A DNA stretch of 64,000 bases, taken from contig RPGO01000024.1 in NCBI GenBank assembly GCA_004193545.1, positions 1 to 64,000 of the forward strand. The letters run 5' to 3'. Under the pieces are notes generated by a model. It was not told where the DNA came from. It did not search any database and worked only from the letters and a program-made list of their open reading frames with translations. Source of the DNA: Candidatus Argoarchaeum ethanivorans. GTDB lineage: Archaea > Halobacteriota > Methanosarcinia > Methanosarcinales > EX4572-44. Position numbers and translations under genes: made by a program. The stretch's first letter is position 1; each line of letters begins with the position of its first letter. This document shows positions 17,913 through 26,621 of this stretch, piece after piece.

Positions 17913-19409
17913 TCAGAGGAATTTTATGCCTTCAGGCATTTCCCCATACATATCTTGAATAACATCTGGCCAATCCTTAATGTTTAATCCCTTTTGTGCA
18001 AGCAAGGCACTTGCCCACCGCTCAAGCCCGATGCCCGAACATCCGCTCCAGAGTTGCTCTCTTGATTGTGATTTAACATTGAATCCGCCTGGATACTTAT
18101 CTCCATTAACACTAAGATTTTGGAATTCAAGCCAATCGTCCCGATACGGCATCACGGCTTCATAATCAATGGTTCCAACTTCTTTTTGCTCAGAAAGACC
18201 TGTAAGTCCTTCCTGTGCCATAAACCATGGCGTTACCCATGCTGTGCGCCATTCAAGTTCAAGCATGTCATTGAAAATCCGTTTATAGCATTCCTGAAGC
18301 TTTTTTGACTCGTCAAGCACCTGTTGTATCGTGCCGCACCATACGAGTTCTATGCGATGAAATTCGTCCACCCGCTCTATGCCATGAATGCCACCACTTT
18401 CGTACCTGTGAGATGTGCCTGAGCGGTCAAACACTTTAATAGGAAACGAGCTGTCTGCAATCGTTTCGCCCTTTAAGAACATCCAGAACGGTGGACACTG
18501 GGCATAGCACATTCCACCGATTGGCTTATCGATTTTCCCTGCAATCATATCAATCGGCACTTCAAGCGTTACTTTGTAGTGATCTATCACTTCTTCCCAG
18601 AATTCAGGATCCCGTGTCTTCGGGGGGCATACATAGTATATCTCCGGATACACACCCTTCGCATGACCCGAATGCTCCCAGACTTCCCAGGTTACAAGTT
18701 TTGGAAAAATCATCTCTTTGTAATCAAGCGGTGCGATGATCTCATCCAGAACTATTTGCTCAAACACCCTGAAAAGTTTTGTTATCTGTGGCCCATGTAT
18801 CCACTGGCCCCTGCTTGCACCGCGTTTGATCCAGCGAGCATCTAAAAGCTGCTTCGTAGGATCTATATCATTTTCATGCTGTTTTTTCTCGCTCTGCCAT
18901 AACAAGTTCCAATGTTCTGCTTTTCCACCATATTCCTGTGAACGTATTTTATCTTCTATAAGCGATATAATTCTATCAGGCACGCGGTTTTCAATCTCAG
19001 CTTCGCCGACATTTAGTGACAATATCAGTTGCTCATTCGTATACTCAATATTCTTCACATAAGGTATTTTATTTTTTAATGGTTTTTTCGATGGGAAAGA
19101 TATGATATAGCTGTCAATTTCAATTTTACGTATGCCTATTCGATATTTTTTTCCAATAAGAGCCGCAAGCGGTTTTCTAAGACGCAGTACAGCATCATGG
19201 GCACGTGCGTATCGGTCAGATACAACGGTAAAGTGGATGCAGTCATTCACACACTCAACACTGTCTACAACGGCACCCCTTCCATCTGGTACCCCCCTTT
19301 TCATCAATTCAACAGCAGTTGTTCGAAAGAACGTTTCCACATCATCTGCTGCAGCAGACAGATCACCGCTTGTTCTAAAATAGCCAGTAAGACGAAATTG
19401 CATTTCCAT
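17913..19409 (-). CDS. serS: Seryl-tRNA synthetase, methanogen type (class 2 SerRS)
   Basis: A 498-residue protein of the atypical SerRS found in methanogens and relatives. It has the N-terminal domain unlike the bacterial coiled coil ([25 protein letters not shown]), the core [22 protein letters not shown] and EEVIDHYKV, the zinc-site region [20 protein letters not shown], motif-2-like [20 protein letters not shown], and motif 3 [20 protein letters not shown]. It charges tRNA-Ser. This type supports placing the genome among methanogen-related archaea. Confidence 0.95.
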   Translation of the reverse strand: MEMQFRLTGYFRTSGDLSAAADDVETFFRTTAVELMKRGVPDGRGAVVDSVECVNDCIHFTVVSDRYARAHDAVLRLRKPLAALIGKKYRIGIRKIEIDSYIISFPSKKPLKNKIPYVKNIEYTNEQLILSLNVGEAEIENRVPDRIISLIEDKIRSQEYGGKAEHWNLLWQSEKKQHENDIDPTKQLLDARWIKRGASRGQWIHGPQITKLFRVFEQIVLDEIIAPLDYKEMIFPKLVTWEVWEHSGHAKGVYPEIYYVCPPKTRDPEFWEEVIDHYKVTLEVPIDMIAGKIDKPIGGMCYAQCPPFWMFLKGETIADSSFPIKVFDRSGTSHRYESGGIHGIERVDEFHRIELVWCGTIQQVLDESKKLQECYKRIFNDMLELEWRTAWVTPWFMAQEGLTGLSEQKEVGTIDYEAVMPYRDDWLEFQNLSVNGDKYPGGFNVKSQSREQLWSGCSGIGLERWASALLAQKGLNIKDWPDVIQDMYGEMPEGIKFL

Positions 19410-19471
19410 ATTGGATCATCTCAAATTTGTAGTACTTACACGCTTTTACTATATGCGTTTTACTGCTGCAA

Positions 19472-19797
19472 TATCGCGGTAGAATATTGGTTGGGGATGT
19501 TGCCCTTGTTACGGAAGGTATCATCTGAAAAACGTGCATTGAAATGGATATTCAAATCATAGATATGGCTGTGAATGTGGATCGCGTCCACCTCTTCATA
19601 GAATATCCACCAAAGCATTCTGTAAGCTGTATAAGCCAAGAGAGCTAAAAAGTAGAAGCAGTAGAATATTGAGACAACACTTCCCACATCTGAAGGAATG
19701 GTGTCCCAATCACCTATGGGCTCCAGGGTGCTATCACGGCTCGGTAGGACACGGCTGGGAGGTAGTTGAGAAATATATCCATACACAAGACAAATAA
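19472..19797 (+). pseudogene. IS200/IS605-type TnpA remnant
   Basis: Reading the plus strand with one frame change gives a Y1 transposase: YRGRILVGDVALVTEGII, a TGA stop, KTCIEMDIQIIDMAVNVD, RVHLFIEYPPKHSVSCISQ, then after a shift near 19645 ELKSRSSRILRQHFPHLKEW, LWAPGCYHGSVGHGWEVVEKY. The HUH motif is changed (VDRVHLF, where the first His would be expected) and the TGA interrupts the frame, so it is dead. The N-terminus is eroded. No tnpB is adjacent. Confidence 0.8.
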
Positions 19798-19929
19798 AAC
19801 GAGGTTGTAAACTCTCCGGGTGTTGGCGCTCATTATAGAAAGATCCATGCTGAAACACCTGTATCTTCTTTTTAAATCTGATTTTGTCTTATAATTCAAG
19901 TTTCTATCCAAAAATAAATCGAAAAATCT

Positions 19930-21175
19930 ATGCATAAGGAAAACAGAGTATGTACAATGAGTGTTACAATGTTATCTACTTTGAAAACAAACATCTCGCA
20001 GATTCAGCTTCTCTTGTCTGATTTTTCCAACGGCGTCCCTGAACCGGGGAAGATCATAGTAGAACGATTTTTGATGGATAATAAACCGTATCATGTGAAT
20101 AAAGGGGTGGTTCTTCTATTAAATAACCATTTTGAACTTGTTAATCCGATTTGTCCATATTGTGGATCTTATCATGTGATTCGGCAGGAGTTCCGGGAGC
20201 GAAATCCGATACTGGGTGAGTTTGGAGATTGTAGAATCTCTGTGAGGAGATATCTCTGCAAAAAGTGTGGTAAACGGTTTGTAACCCAGTTAAACTTAAT
20301 AATAGAGCCGAATCATCGATATGCATCGATATTCAAGGAGAAAATAGATGGTTTAGTCAAAACAGGCTACCGTTCCTTGCGAAAACTGGGGGAGGATCTC
20401 CATACGTTCTTCGGAATCTCGCCCTCTCACCAATCGATAAAGAACTGGTTAAAAATCGGGGATGAAAAGAGAATCAATAACCATATACCAGATTATTCTG
20501 GATATTACTGCTATGATGAGCAATATATCAAGATTGATGGTAGAAAAAGCTATCGTCTGACATTATTTGACGCTTTATTGAATATCCCAATCGCTGAAGA
20601 GATAGCCAAGAAAATAGATTACACGACAGTTTACAACTTTTTAAAATCAGTACTTGCAGATAAACCGCTTATTACAATAACAACGGATCACAAGAGGATG
20701 TACAATAGCATAATCGAGAAACTGGGAGCTTTACATCAATTATGCATATTCCACCTATTCAAAATGATAGGAAAGGATGTGTATGATCGTTTGAAGTCTA
20801 AAGCTGTCTCATATCGGAATAAAATCAAATTATGCATATACTTCACTAAAATTAAGGAAATATTCAGGACATACGACCTTAATATTGCAATAAAAAGATT
20901 AAATAAATTATTAGATAAATATGACGATATTCCACGCGTTTTACAAAAGTGGATACGAAAAAAGATCATCCCCGACTTTGAACGACTTAATATCTTCATG
21001 AGAGAATAGGTCAATCCCCAAAACGAATAATCAAGTTGAAAATTACTACCGACAGACCGATCCCAACCAAATAAAAAGGAAATACAAGACATATCAAGGA
21101 ATACTCGCCTTTCTAACAAGAAAAATGGAATACTGGACATCAAAACATGGGAAGATACAACACCCAACAAGTTGA
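19930..21175 (+). pseudogene. DDE transposase with zinc-ribbon N-terminus, frameshifted near the end
   Basis: The first frame (19930-21009) has two CxxC-type pairs (CPYCG ... CKKCGKRF, residues about 75-120), a DDE/MULE-like core (YDEQYIKIDGRK with the first Asp, TTDHKRMYNSIIEKLG with the second, HQLCIFHLFKMIG) and stops early. In the next frame TNNQVENYYRQTDPNQ with the final Glu continues to a TGA at 21173-21175. One extra T at about 21006 explains the shift. The 22-bp terminal sequence AACACCCAACAAGTTGACAG (plus CC) overlaps the end of the frame. The matching left end was not found. IS family is not assigned with certainty. Confidence 0.75.
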
Positions 21176-21180
21176 CAGCC
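21159..21180 (+). repeat. IS terminal sequence, copy 1
   Basis: This 22-bp sequence, CACCCAACAAGTTGACAGCC with AA in front, occurs three times in the IS region: here, at 21297-21318 in the same direction, and at 24014-24035 inverted. It is the end of the preceding transposon. Confidence 0.7.
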
Positions 21181-21217
21181 CCCTTGTAGCAAAGTCTTTA
21201 AATATTATAACTTTGTT

Positions 21218-21318
21218 TTTCGACTTGCTTGTGTATTCAGGTATAATGTCTACTGTTCTGGGTTTGAACGCATGAAAGAAATTAGGGTTCTGGTATAACA
21301 CCCAACAAGTTGACAGCC
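21218..21318. repeat. About 100-bp repeat block, copy 1 (includes IS terminal sequence)
   Basis: The reverse complement of this block matches 24014-24116 with only a few differences. It holds one 22-bp IS end (21297-21318) plus a piece coding FKPRTVDIIPEYT, which at the second location is in frame with a transposase. It directly abuts the truncated cbiD fragment, so an IS-linked rearrangement joined them. Confidence 0.75.
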
Positions 21319-21480
21319 TTCCAGAGTGTATGCCCTCTTCAAGCTCTCTTTTGGAATGTGTGAGCGTTCTATCCACTCAGGTGGTATTTCAAAGTTATTA
21401 ACAGGGTCGCTCATTGTATTGATTCTTCTATTTCTCGACTACTTCGTAGTCGAGAGTTAACCGGTATTATATTTCTACAC
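21319..21480 (-). pseudogene. Truncated 5' fragment of cbiD with its upstream region
   Basis: On the minus strand this stretch copies the region around the cbiD start at 47.93-48.09 kb: the GTGTAGAAATATAATACCGG spacer, the hairpin with core TCGACTACGAAGTAGTCGA, the AGAAGAATCAATACAATG leader, and codons for MSDPVNNFEIPPEWIERSHI. A one-base deletion relative to the intact gene then breaks the frame, and the copy is cut off by an IS end after about 30 codons. It is a partial duplicate or the remnant of a second cbiD. Confidence 0.9.
21434..21454. repeat. Hairpin repeat in front of the cbiD fragment
   Basis: A perfect 21-bp inverted repeat, core TCGACTACTTCGTAGTCGA. It corresponds to the hairpin upstream of intact cbiD at 47952-47972 and was carried with the fragment. 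Confidence 0.85.
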
Positions 21481-21484
21481 AATC

Positions 21485-21601
21485 AACATCTGCAAACACC
21501 TTGTGGAGAAAAATGGTATCAGATCGATTGAACGAATAACAGGCCACCACAGGGATACAATAGGAAATCTAATTGAAGATCTTGCCTTGCATGCTGAACT
21601 A
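21485..21601 (+). pseudogene. IS1-type transposase N-terminal remnant
   Basis: The plus strand encodes NICKHLVEKNGIRSIERITG then HHRDTIGNLIEDLALHAEL, the helix-turn-helix of IS1-like transposases. The frame is interrupted at CTAG by the following IS630 element. Beyond that element only a few more in-frame codons are plausible. Confidence 0.7.
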
Positions 21602-22845
21602 GTATAACGATTCCAAATTAATCTTACAATAATCATACCACAATTCTGCCAGGCATATCATCCATTTTGTATTTCCACTTAAATATCACTGGAGTTTCGT
21701 TTATATCATCAAAATATTGACTTATGCGATCAATCAGTTTCTCTTTTGAAGATACCCTCATCCCCCTCAACAAACTTCTTGTCATTTTACTGAACAAACT
21801 TTCAATAATATTCAGCCACGAAGCGTGTTTCGGAGTAAAGACGAATTGAAACCGTTGTGGAACACTTTCAAGATATTTTTGAGTTTCCTTTGACGTATGA
21901 ACCCTCAGATTGTCAAGGATGACTACGATTTTAAGTTTTTGTGGATAGTATAAATCCATTATCTTCAAAAAATCAATGAATTCAGCACTCCGGTGTTTTT
22001 CATAAACTTGATAATGAATTGTTCCGGTTAACAAGTCGATTCCTGCCAACAAAGAAAGAGTTCTGTTCCTTACATATTCATAATCACGCGAAATAGTAGG
22101 ATATTTATCAACTACTGGCATTAAATCCGGATATTTGTTCCCAACTGCTTGCATACCTGGTTTTTCATCATACGAAACAATTGCTACATCCACATCTTTG
22201 CCATTTTTCCTCACTTCCGGAAGTTTTTCTACCTGCTTATATGTATGCAAAACAACAGCACTCTTCGACTCGAAATCCGGATCGATTTGGTTAATATATG
22301 ATGAGATTTTATGTGGTTTTATGTTGCTTGCACTAAGAATTTTTGAAAATTGTTCCTGAAGATATCTTCACTGCCTCGGGATATCCTTTATCTATACAGT
22401 TATCGCGAATATATTCTGCCAATAGTCGTTGTGTCCAAAGTTCATGTGGATATCCAAAATCTTTTGGTTTCATACAGGCAAGAGAGATAATCCACGCACG
22501 TCCTTCGGGAGTGAGTTTTTTTGGTCTACCATTTCTCGGTAAATCATCGATCGCTTCATAAATCCCATAGGCGAGAGCCTTTTTTATACATCGGATTACT
22601 TTTTGACGATTTGTGTTTAATTCATTAGCTATTTGTGAATCATTCATTCCCTGATAACACAAAAGCAGAATTTTTGCCCTTTCAACTGTTCTTACGGGTT
22701 CGGTTCTTGAACGAGTCGATGAAATTAAGTATTCAAGTTCTTTATCAGCCAACTCTAATTTTGGACGTTTGCTTATAAATGGTATCAAGATTAATTAGCA
22801 GCCATTGTTAATAAATATTGTTATATTATTTTGGAATCGATACAC
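21602..22845. mobile_element. IS630-family insertion sequence (copy 1)
   Basis: A 1244-bp element with terminal inverted repeats GTATAACGATTCCAAA on the left and the complement of GTGTATCGATTCCAAA on the right. It is flanked by a TA duplication within a CTAG target (TA at 21600-21601 and at 22846-22847), the target preference known for IS630. Its transposase, on the minus strand, is frameshifted. It inserted into an IS1-type remnant. Confidence 0.88.
21633..22788 (-). pseudogene. IS630 transposase, frameshifted
   Basis: The first frame (22788-22333) holds the helix-turn-helix part: RTVERAKILLLCYQGMNDSQ, IANELNTNRQKVIRCIKKAL, GRPKKLTPEG. After a one-base shift in an A-run near 22340-22344 the second frame carries the DDE catalytic part: VSYDEKPGMQAVG, a VVILDNLRVHTSK strand with the second Asp, and FTPKHASWLNIIESLFSKM with the Glu. 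Both halves are otherwise complete. The shift is in the +1 sense (one A too many), and no classic slippery site was recognised, so a simple mutation is likelier than programmed frameshifting. Confidence 0.85.
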
Positions 22846-23513
22846 TAGTACAGGTTGAAAGTTCTCTGAGCCCTTGATTTCTCTGCCGGTAGACGCTGTA
22901 ATCAGCAAAAGTTGGCGAGTTAAAGAGAATCAACCACTGGGCAAACAAGATGTGGAAATCCAGAGGATCAAAACACACAAAAATCAATAAAAAGTTAAAA
23001 TTTCTCTATAAAAACAGAAGGCAGGGGCAGGTAGGCATGTATCTACGAAACCAGAACCTGAAAGACAAAACATTTTAGAGACTCATGCAAACTCAGGAGT
23101 GAATGCGAGAGAATACACGGACATATGAAAAACACAGTGAAATTTGACGTTCGCAGAGTAAGAAAAGAAAGCCGGGAACTCTACTCAAAGATTAACCTCG
23201 TAACATACCGGTTACTGTTACTAACCAACCTGCAAAACCACATTAAACCTGCAAACTCCTTCGAAAGCTATACTTAACCTAAGCCAAAGCAAAAACAAGC
23301 CTGAAAAAACAAGATAGCCACAGCTATCAACCTTTTTGACTAAATTAAACTCATACAACCATAAAAACCAGATAAAAATTTCAGGTCTGCTTAACAAGAT
23401 ATTTTCTCAGGATAAAAACCAAGGAAACCTCAAGAGAACAGAGAGATCCATCAAATTAGAAACACGAAATTCACGGGGTAATTTGACAGCCTCATTCGGA
23501 GATACTGTTATTT
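22846..23513. other. Intergenic region between two IS elements, nothing recognised
   Basis: No convincing gene. Short frames, such as one starting MKNTVKFDVRRVRKE near 23125 and one at 23336, look like decayed coding DNA but match no family I know. Confidence 0.4.
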
Positions 23514-23559
23514 ACGGCTGTGGGACAAAAATAGAAGATGCCTTTGGACCTGCAAAACT

Positions 23560-23721
23560 TCAATCTTTTAGTACAATTACAAACACTCTTTTTCTCATGT
23601 ATCTTTTTGGGGCATCAATCTTAGCGCCATTTCCGTAGGGTGTTATTCTTTTCTCATAAATCTCTTCGACAGTATCCTTAATTGTCACTTTTCCACCGGC
23701 AACGGCTTTAATTTCTCTCAT
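23560..23721 (-). CDS. DUF2080-type transposase-associated protein
   Basis: A 53-residue protein when started at the Met of MREIKAVAGG; the frame opens 15 codons earlier. It has the compact pattern of the DUF2080 family: VEEIYEKRITPYGNGAKIDA then PKRYMRKRVFVIVLKD, similar to an AbrB/SpoVT-like DNA-binding strand order. Such genes lie beside transposases in many archaeal IS elements, as here (divergent from the transposase across about 50 bp). Confidence 0.7.
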   Translation of the reverse strand: MREIKAVAGGKVTIKDTVEEIYEKRITPYGNGAKIDAPKRYMRKRVFVIVLKD

Positions 23722-23774
23722 ACATTTCGTATATACATGTAAACACTTAAATACTTTGCGATACAAGAACTGGT

Positions 23775-24566
23775 ATGATGCAAAGCAAAGATATTCAAGA
23801 CAGGTTAAAAGACATAGAAGAATTTCTCATGGAGCAGTATAAGGAGAACAGAGAGGAAAAGAAACGGGATTGGCGGACGTATGAACAACGATTAATGAAT
23901 CAGGTGAAAGGAGCGATCAAGAATCTTGAACCTTTGATAGACAAAGCAACAAACTTCGAGACTTATAGAAAGCAAGGGAGAAAACCGAACCTCAAGATTA
24001 AACAAAAAGTCGGGGCTGTCAACTTGTTGGGTGTTATACCAGAACTCTAATTTCTTTCATACGTTCAAACCCAGAACAGTAGACATTATACCTGAATATA
24101 CAACCAGGTCGAAACAATGCCAACACCCGACAACTTTACAACCACTTTATTCCTTTAAATTGCTCGACCTCGAATCAAAGATGTACGTAGCTTATGGGAT
24201 GAGCACAAAAAGTGAAAAAGAAGCCTTTGACAGGGCAATGGAAATGTTGGAATGTATCGATGTAGAAGTAAAAAGAGTGAGACTCGACAGGTATTACAGC
24301 TTTCCTTCTTATGTGGATAGATTTGGAGATGCTAAGGTTTATGTCATCCCACGGAAAAATGCTACTTTACACGGATCGTGGAAATGGAAGAATTTGTGAA
24401 AAACACGCTTTCTTACCTTGAACAGTATTATCTAAGAAATAATTCTGAATCTGGATTTTCAGCAGATAAAAGACGATTTGGCTGGAAGGTAATGCAAAAA
24501 AGAGAAGATGGGGTTGAAACCGCTTTAACCTGCACCAGCGTATGGCATAATTTGTTAAACTTGTAG
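23775..24566 (+). pseudogene. DDE transposase, interrupted and frameshifted
   Basis: The N-terminal part (from 23775) is MMQSKDIQDRLKDIEEFLME ... LEPLIDKATNFETYRKQGRK, then KQKVG. It is cut at 24014 by a 22-bp IS end. From about 24050 the C-terminal half resumes with RTVDIIPEYTTRSKQ, LDLESKMYVAYGMSTKSEKE, VKRVRLDRYYSFPSYVDRFG, then in a second frame EFVKNTLSYLEQYYLRNNSE, FSADKRRFGWKV and TALTCTSVWHNLLNL. The central catalytic part is missing, so it is inactive. Confidence 0.8.
24014..24116. repeat. About 100-bp repeat block, copy 2 (inverted relative to copy 1)
   Basis: It begins with the IS end GGCTGTCAACTTGTTGGGTG and matches the reverse complement of 21218-21318 at roughly 90% by eye. The pair encloses 2.7 kb that includes the cbiD fragment and IS630 copy 1. 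Confidence 0.75.
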
Positions 24567-24603
24567 CCCGCTTAATTATGTCCCACAGCCGTGATATCCG
24601 ATA

Positions 24604-24612
24604 GGTTTATAT
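24604..24612 (+). promoter_or_regulatory. TATA box for scpA
   Basis: GGTTTATATA is a strong archaeal TATA element. Transcription would start around 24630-24635, which lies after the ATG at 24619 and before the ATG at 24661; this is why the later start is preferred for scpA. Confidence 0.55.
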
Positions 24613-24660
24613 AATGAAATGATAAAACAATGTATAACATATTTAGGAATTCATAATTTT

Positions 24661-25335
24661 ATGTTAGATGTGCAACAGGATCCTACTGAAATTCTTGTCA
24701 ACATGGCAAAAAATGATGAAATAGATCCATGGCATATTGATATCGTAGAAGTTACTGATCGATTTTTAAAAAGAATTGAACAGCTTGAACTGCTGGATCT
24801 TAGAATATCTGGCAGAACACTTTTTTATGCTTCAGTGCTTTTGAAAATGAAGTCAAACACCTTAATTGAGCCAGACCTGCCAGAAGATGAAGATGATGAT
24901 TTCTTCGATGGAGCAGAGTTCGCTGATGCAGCAGACTTCCCAGTTCCAACACCCCCAATGCGCCATAAATCAGTAAGGCCTGCCACACTGGATGAACTGA
25001 TAGCAGAACTTAAAAAAGCTGAGGTGGTGGAGAGACGCAGACAAGGACGTGTACCTGACAAAAAAACAAATATAAAAAAAATAGATACCGATGAGGTAAT
25101 CGGTATAGCTCATGAAGAAAGTATTGAAAAAAAAGTAGCCCAGATCTACAAAAAGCTGGACGAACTGTTCAAGACCGGGGGCAATGTCAACTTCAACGAG
25201 CTTTTATTACAAAGCGGTGATGATAAAATAATGACTTTTATTGCATTGTTATTTCTTGCAGGAGAGAGAAAAATATGGCTTGAACAGCCAGAACTATTTG
25301 GAGAGCTCTGGATTTATAAGTGTGCAAAAGTGTAA
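24661..25335 (+). CDS. scpA: Segregation and condensation protein A (kleisin)
   Basis: A 224-residue kleisin from the preferred start. It has the N-terminal signature DPTEILVNMAKNDEIDPWHI, DIVEVTDRFL, LRISGRTLFYASVLLKMKSN, an acidic linker (DLPEDEDDDFFDGAEFADA), and the C-terminal winged helix ending in IMTFIALLFLAGERKIWLEQ with FGELWIY. It bridges the heads of the SMC ATPase in chromosome condensation, together with ScpB encoded next. No smc gene is in the window. About 150 bp with hairpin repeats separate it from scpB. The frame is open upstream to 24619, but that ATG lies too close to the TATA box. Confidence 0.93.
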   Translation: MLDVQQDPTEILVNMAKNDEIDPWHIDIVEVTDRFLKRIEQLELLDLRISGRTLFYASVLLKMKSNTLIEPDLPEDEDDDFFDGAEFADAADFPVPTPPMRHKSVRPATLDELIAELKKAEVVERRRQGRVPDKKTNIKKIDTDEVIGIAHEESIEKKVAQIYKKLDELFKTGGNVNFNELLLQSGDDKIMTFIALLFLAGERKIWLEQPELFGELWIYKCAKV

Positions 25336-25339
25336 AGAA

Positions 25340-25358
25340 CTGTAAACTACGTTTACAG
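25340..25358. repeat. Hairpin repeat after scpA
   Basis: A perfect inverted repeat, TGTAAACTACGTTTACA core. The arms resemble the 10699-10717 hairpin with compensating changes; the centre is CTACG rather than CTTCG. Confidence 0.7.
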
Positions 25359-25398
25359 AAAACAATCAGGTACAGGATATAGACAAATATGTACAGGG

Positions 25399-25507
25399 TG
25401 TAACGAAATGCAGGATGAAAAACTGGTTGAAGCCATCACACGTTATTTTCTGCACAACGAAGTTGTGCAGGTGTAAAGAGATGCAGGATGAAAAACTGGT
25501 TGAAGCA
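25399..25507. repeat. Duplicated scpB start region enclosing a hairpin
   Basis: The stretch GTGTAACGAAATGCAGGATG plus the next 16 bases (25399-25434) is repeated with three or four changes at 25471-25507. The second copy carries the true scpB start. Between the copies lies a perfect hairpin at 25450-25470 (core GCACAACGAAGTTGTGC). The first copy runs in frame through the hairpin into scpB, adding a spurious N-terminal extension (MKNWLKPSHVIFCTTKLCRC) in naive gene calls. Confidence 0.85.
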
Positions 25508-26584
25508 GCACTTTTCGTGGCTGGAAGACCTGTTAGCGATGCAGCACTTAAAAAAATTGTAGGTAGTCTCACAAGAGCCAGGAGGGCAGTAGAAAATCTC
25601 ATCTTCGAGTATCAGCAGCGTGCCACAGCTCTCGAGATCGTGGAGCTTGACAAAAAATATGTAATGCAGCTAAAACCAGAATATTCAAAGCATGTTAAAA
25701 CCGTATCGCCAAAGGAGATATCATCGCCTGCACTAAGAACACTCGCCATGATCGCCTACCATCAGCCTGTAACACAATCAAAACTTGTACAAATCAGGGG
25801 AAACGCCATTTATGACCATTTATCTGAACTAAAACAAAAAAATCTTATCACACCAAAACGTCATGGCAGAACATTTATATTAACCACAGGTGAAGCTTTT
25901 GCAGATTACTTTAACCTTAAAATCAATAATCAACAAGAAATAAGGGAGAAAATTATCGAGCTTGCAAAGGAGCAAAATGTTGGACTGGATCGGTGGCTTC
26001 GCAAAAAACCATCCATTATAACAACTCCTATGTATGAAAGTCTCCTCACGTACTGTGGTATTAAACAATTCCAGGTTTCAGACAAACTCTACACCAGTCC
26101 AGTGGGTGTGGCAGAACTGGGTGATGCAACGGTAGTAGTAATCAGCAGGGGATATGCTGAGCGCATAAGAGAACATTTTACAGGCGAGATAATAGAGGTC
26201 AGCGCTTCAACATTCAAAGATTTAATCGAATCAATGAAAAAACTAAAAAATTTTGCGAAAGAAAAAACAATTAATAAAAAAATAACTGAGATAACTGAGA
26301 TGAAGGAACAATACATTGATAAGACAATAGGTCTCACGACTGCTGTTTCACCCTCTACGAATATGGCGGTGGAGATTGCAAAAGAGCTTCGTCTCCCAAT
26401 CTCGGCAAAAGGCAAAAAATTAGCCCCGGACTACAGCATCACAACAGATGAAATCGATACTACAACTGGCACTTTAATACAGATACCAACGCATCAGAAA
26501 AACATCGATGTAATCGAGAGGATCAACGAGAGATACCGAAGCATCATCGACCAGATAAAACAAATCGAAGAAAGCTCGGGGTAA
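25481..26584 (+). CDS. scpB: ScpB with a long additional C-terminal domain
   Basis: 367 residues from ATG 25481. Residues 1-165 are ScpB: EKLVEAALFVAGRPVSDAAL, ISSPALRTLAMIAYHQPVTQ, SKLVQIRGNAIYDHLSELKQ, then RTFILTTGEAFADYF; two winged helices that bind the kleisin. Typical ScpB ends near residue 190. Here a further 180 or so residues follow, with a basic patch, KPSIITTPMYESLLTYCGI, a DATVVVISRGYAERIREHF strand, a Lys-rich helix and a Thr-rich end. I do not recognise this extra domain. The 5' end is partly duplicated upstream around a hairpin; the second copy is taken as the start because its sequence continues into the family match without the repeat. Confidence 0.9.
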   Translation: MQDEKLVEAALFVAGRPVSDAALKKIVGSLTRARRAVENLIFEYQQRATALEIVELDKKYVMQLKPEYSKHVKTVSPKEISSPALRTLAMIAYHQPVTQSKLVQIRGNAIYDHLSELKQKNLITPKRHGRTFILTTGEAFADYFNLKINNQQEIREKIIELAKEQNVGLDRWLRKKPSIITTPMYESLLTYCGIKQFQVSDKLYTSPVGVAELGDATVVVISRGYAERIREHFTGEIIEVSASTFKDLIESMKKLKNFAKEKTINKKITEITEMKEQYIDKTIGLTTAVSPSTNMAVEIAKELRLPISAKGKKLAPDYSITTDEIDTTTGTLIQIPTHQKNIDVIERINERYRSIIDQIKQIEESSG

Positions 26585-26621
26585 ACAATTATAATATCTT
26601 ACAGATCATAGATCACAAAAT

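Larger units (their letters stand above)
23514..24592. mobile_element. Archaeal insertion sequence with DUF2080 gene, internally disrupted
   Basis: A 14-bp inverted repeat ACGGCTGTGGGACA (23514-23527) and its complement (24579-24592) bound an element with a small minus-strand DUF2080-type gene and a plus-strand DDE transposase. The transposase middle is lost and replaced by the end of another IS at 24014. No target duplication was clear. Confidence 0.75.

Noticed and set aside
19460-19858. 132-codon minus-strand ORF after serS
   Set aside because: The plus strand encodes recognisable TnpA pieces; the minus frame is their shadow.
24619-24660. Earlier start for scpA at 24619
   Set aside because: It lies only about 7 bp after a strong TATA box, so it would be upstream of the transcription start.
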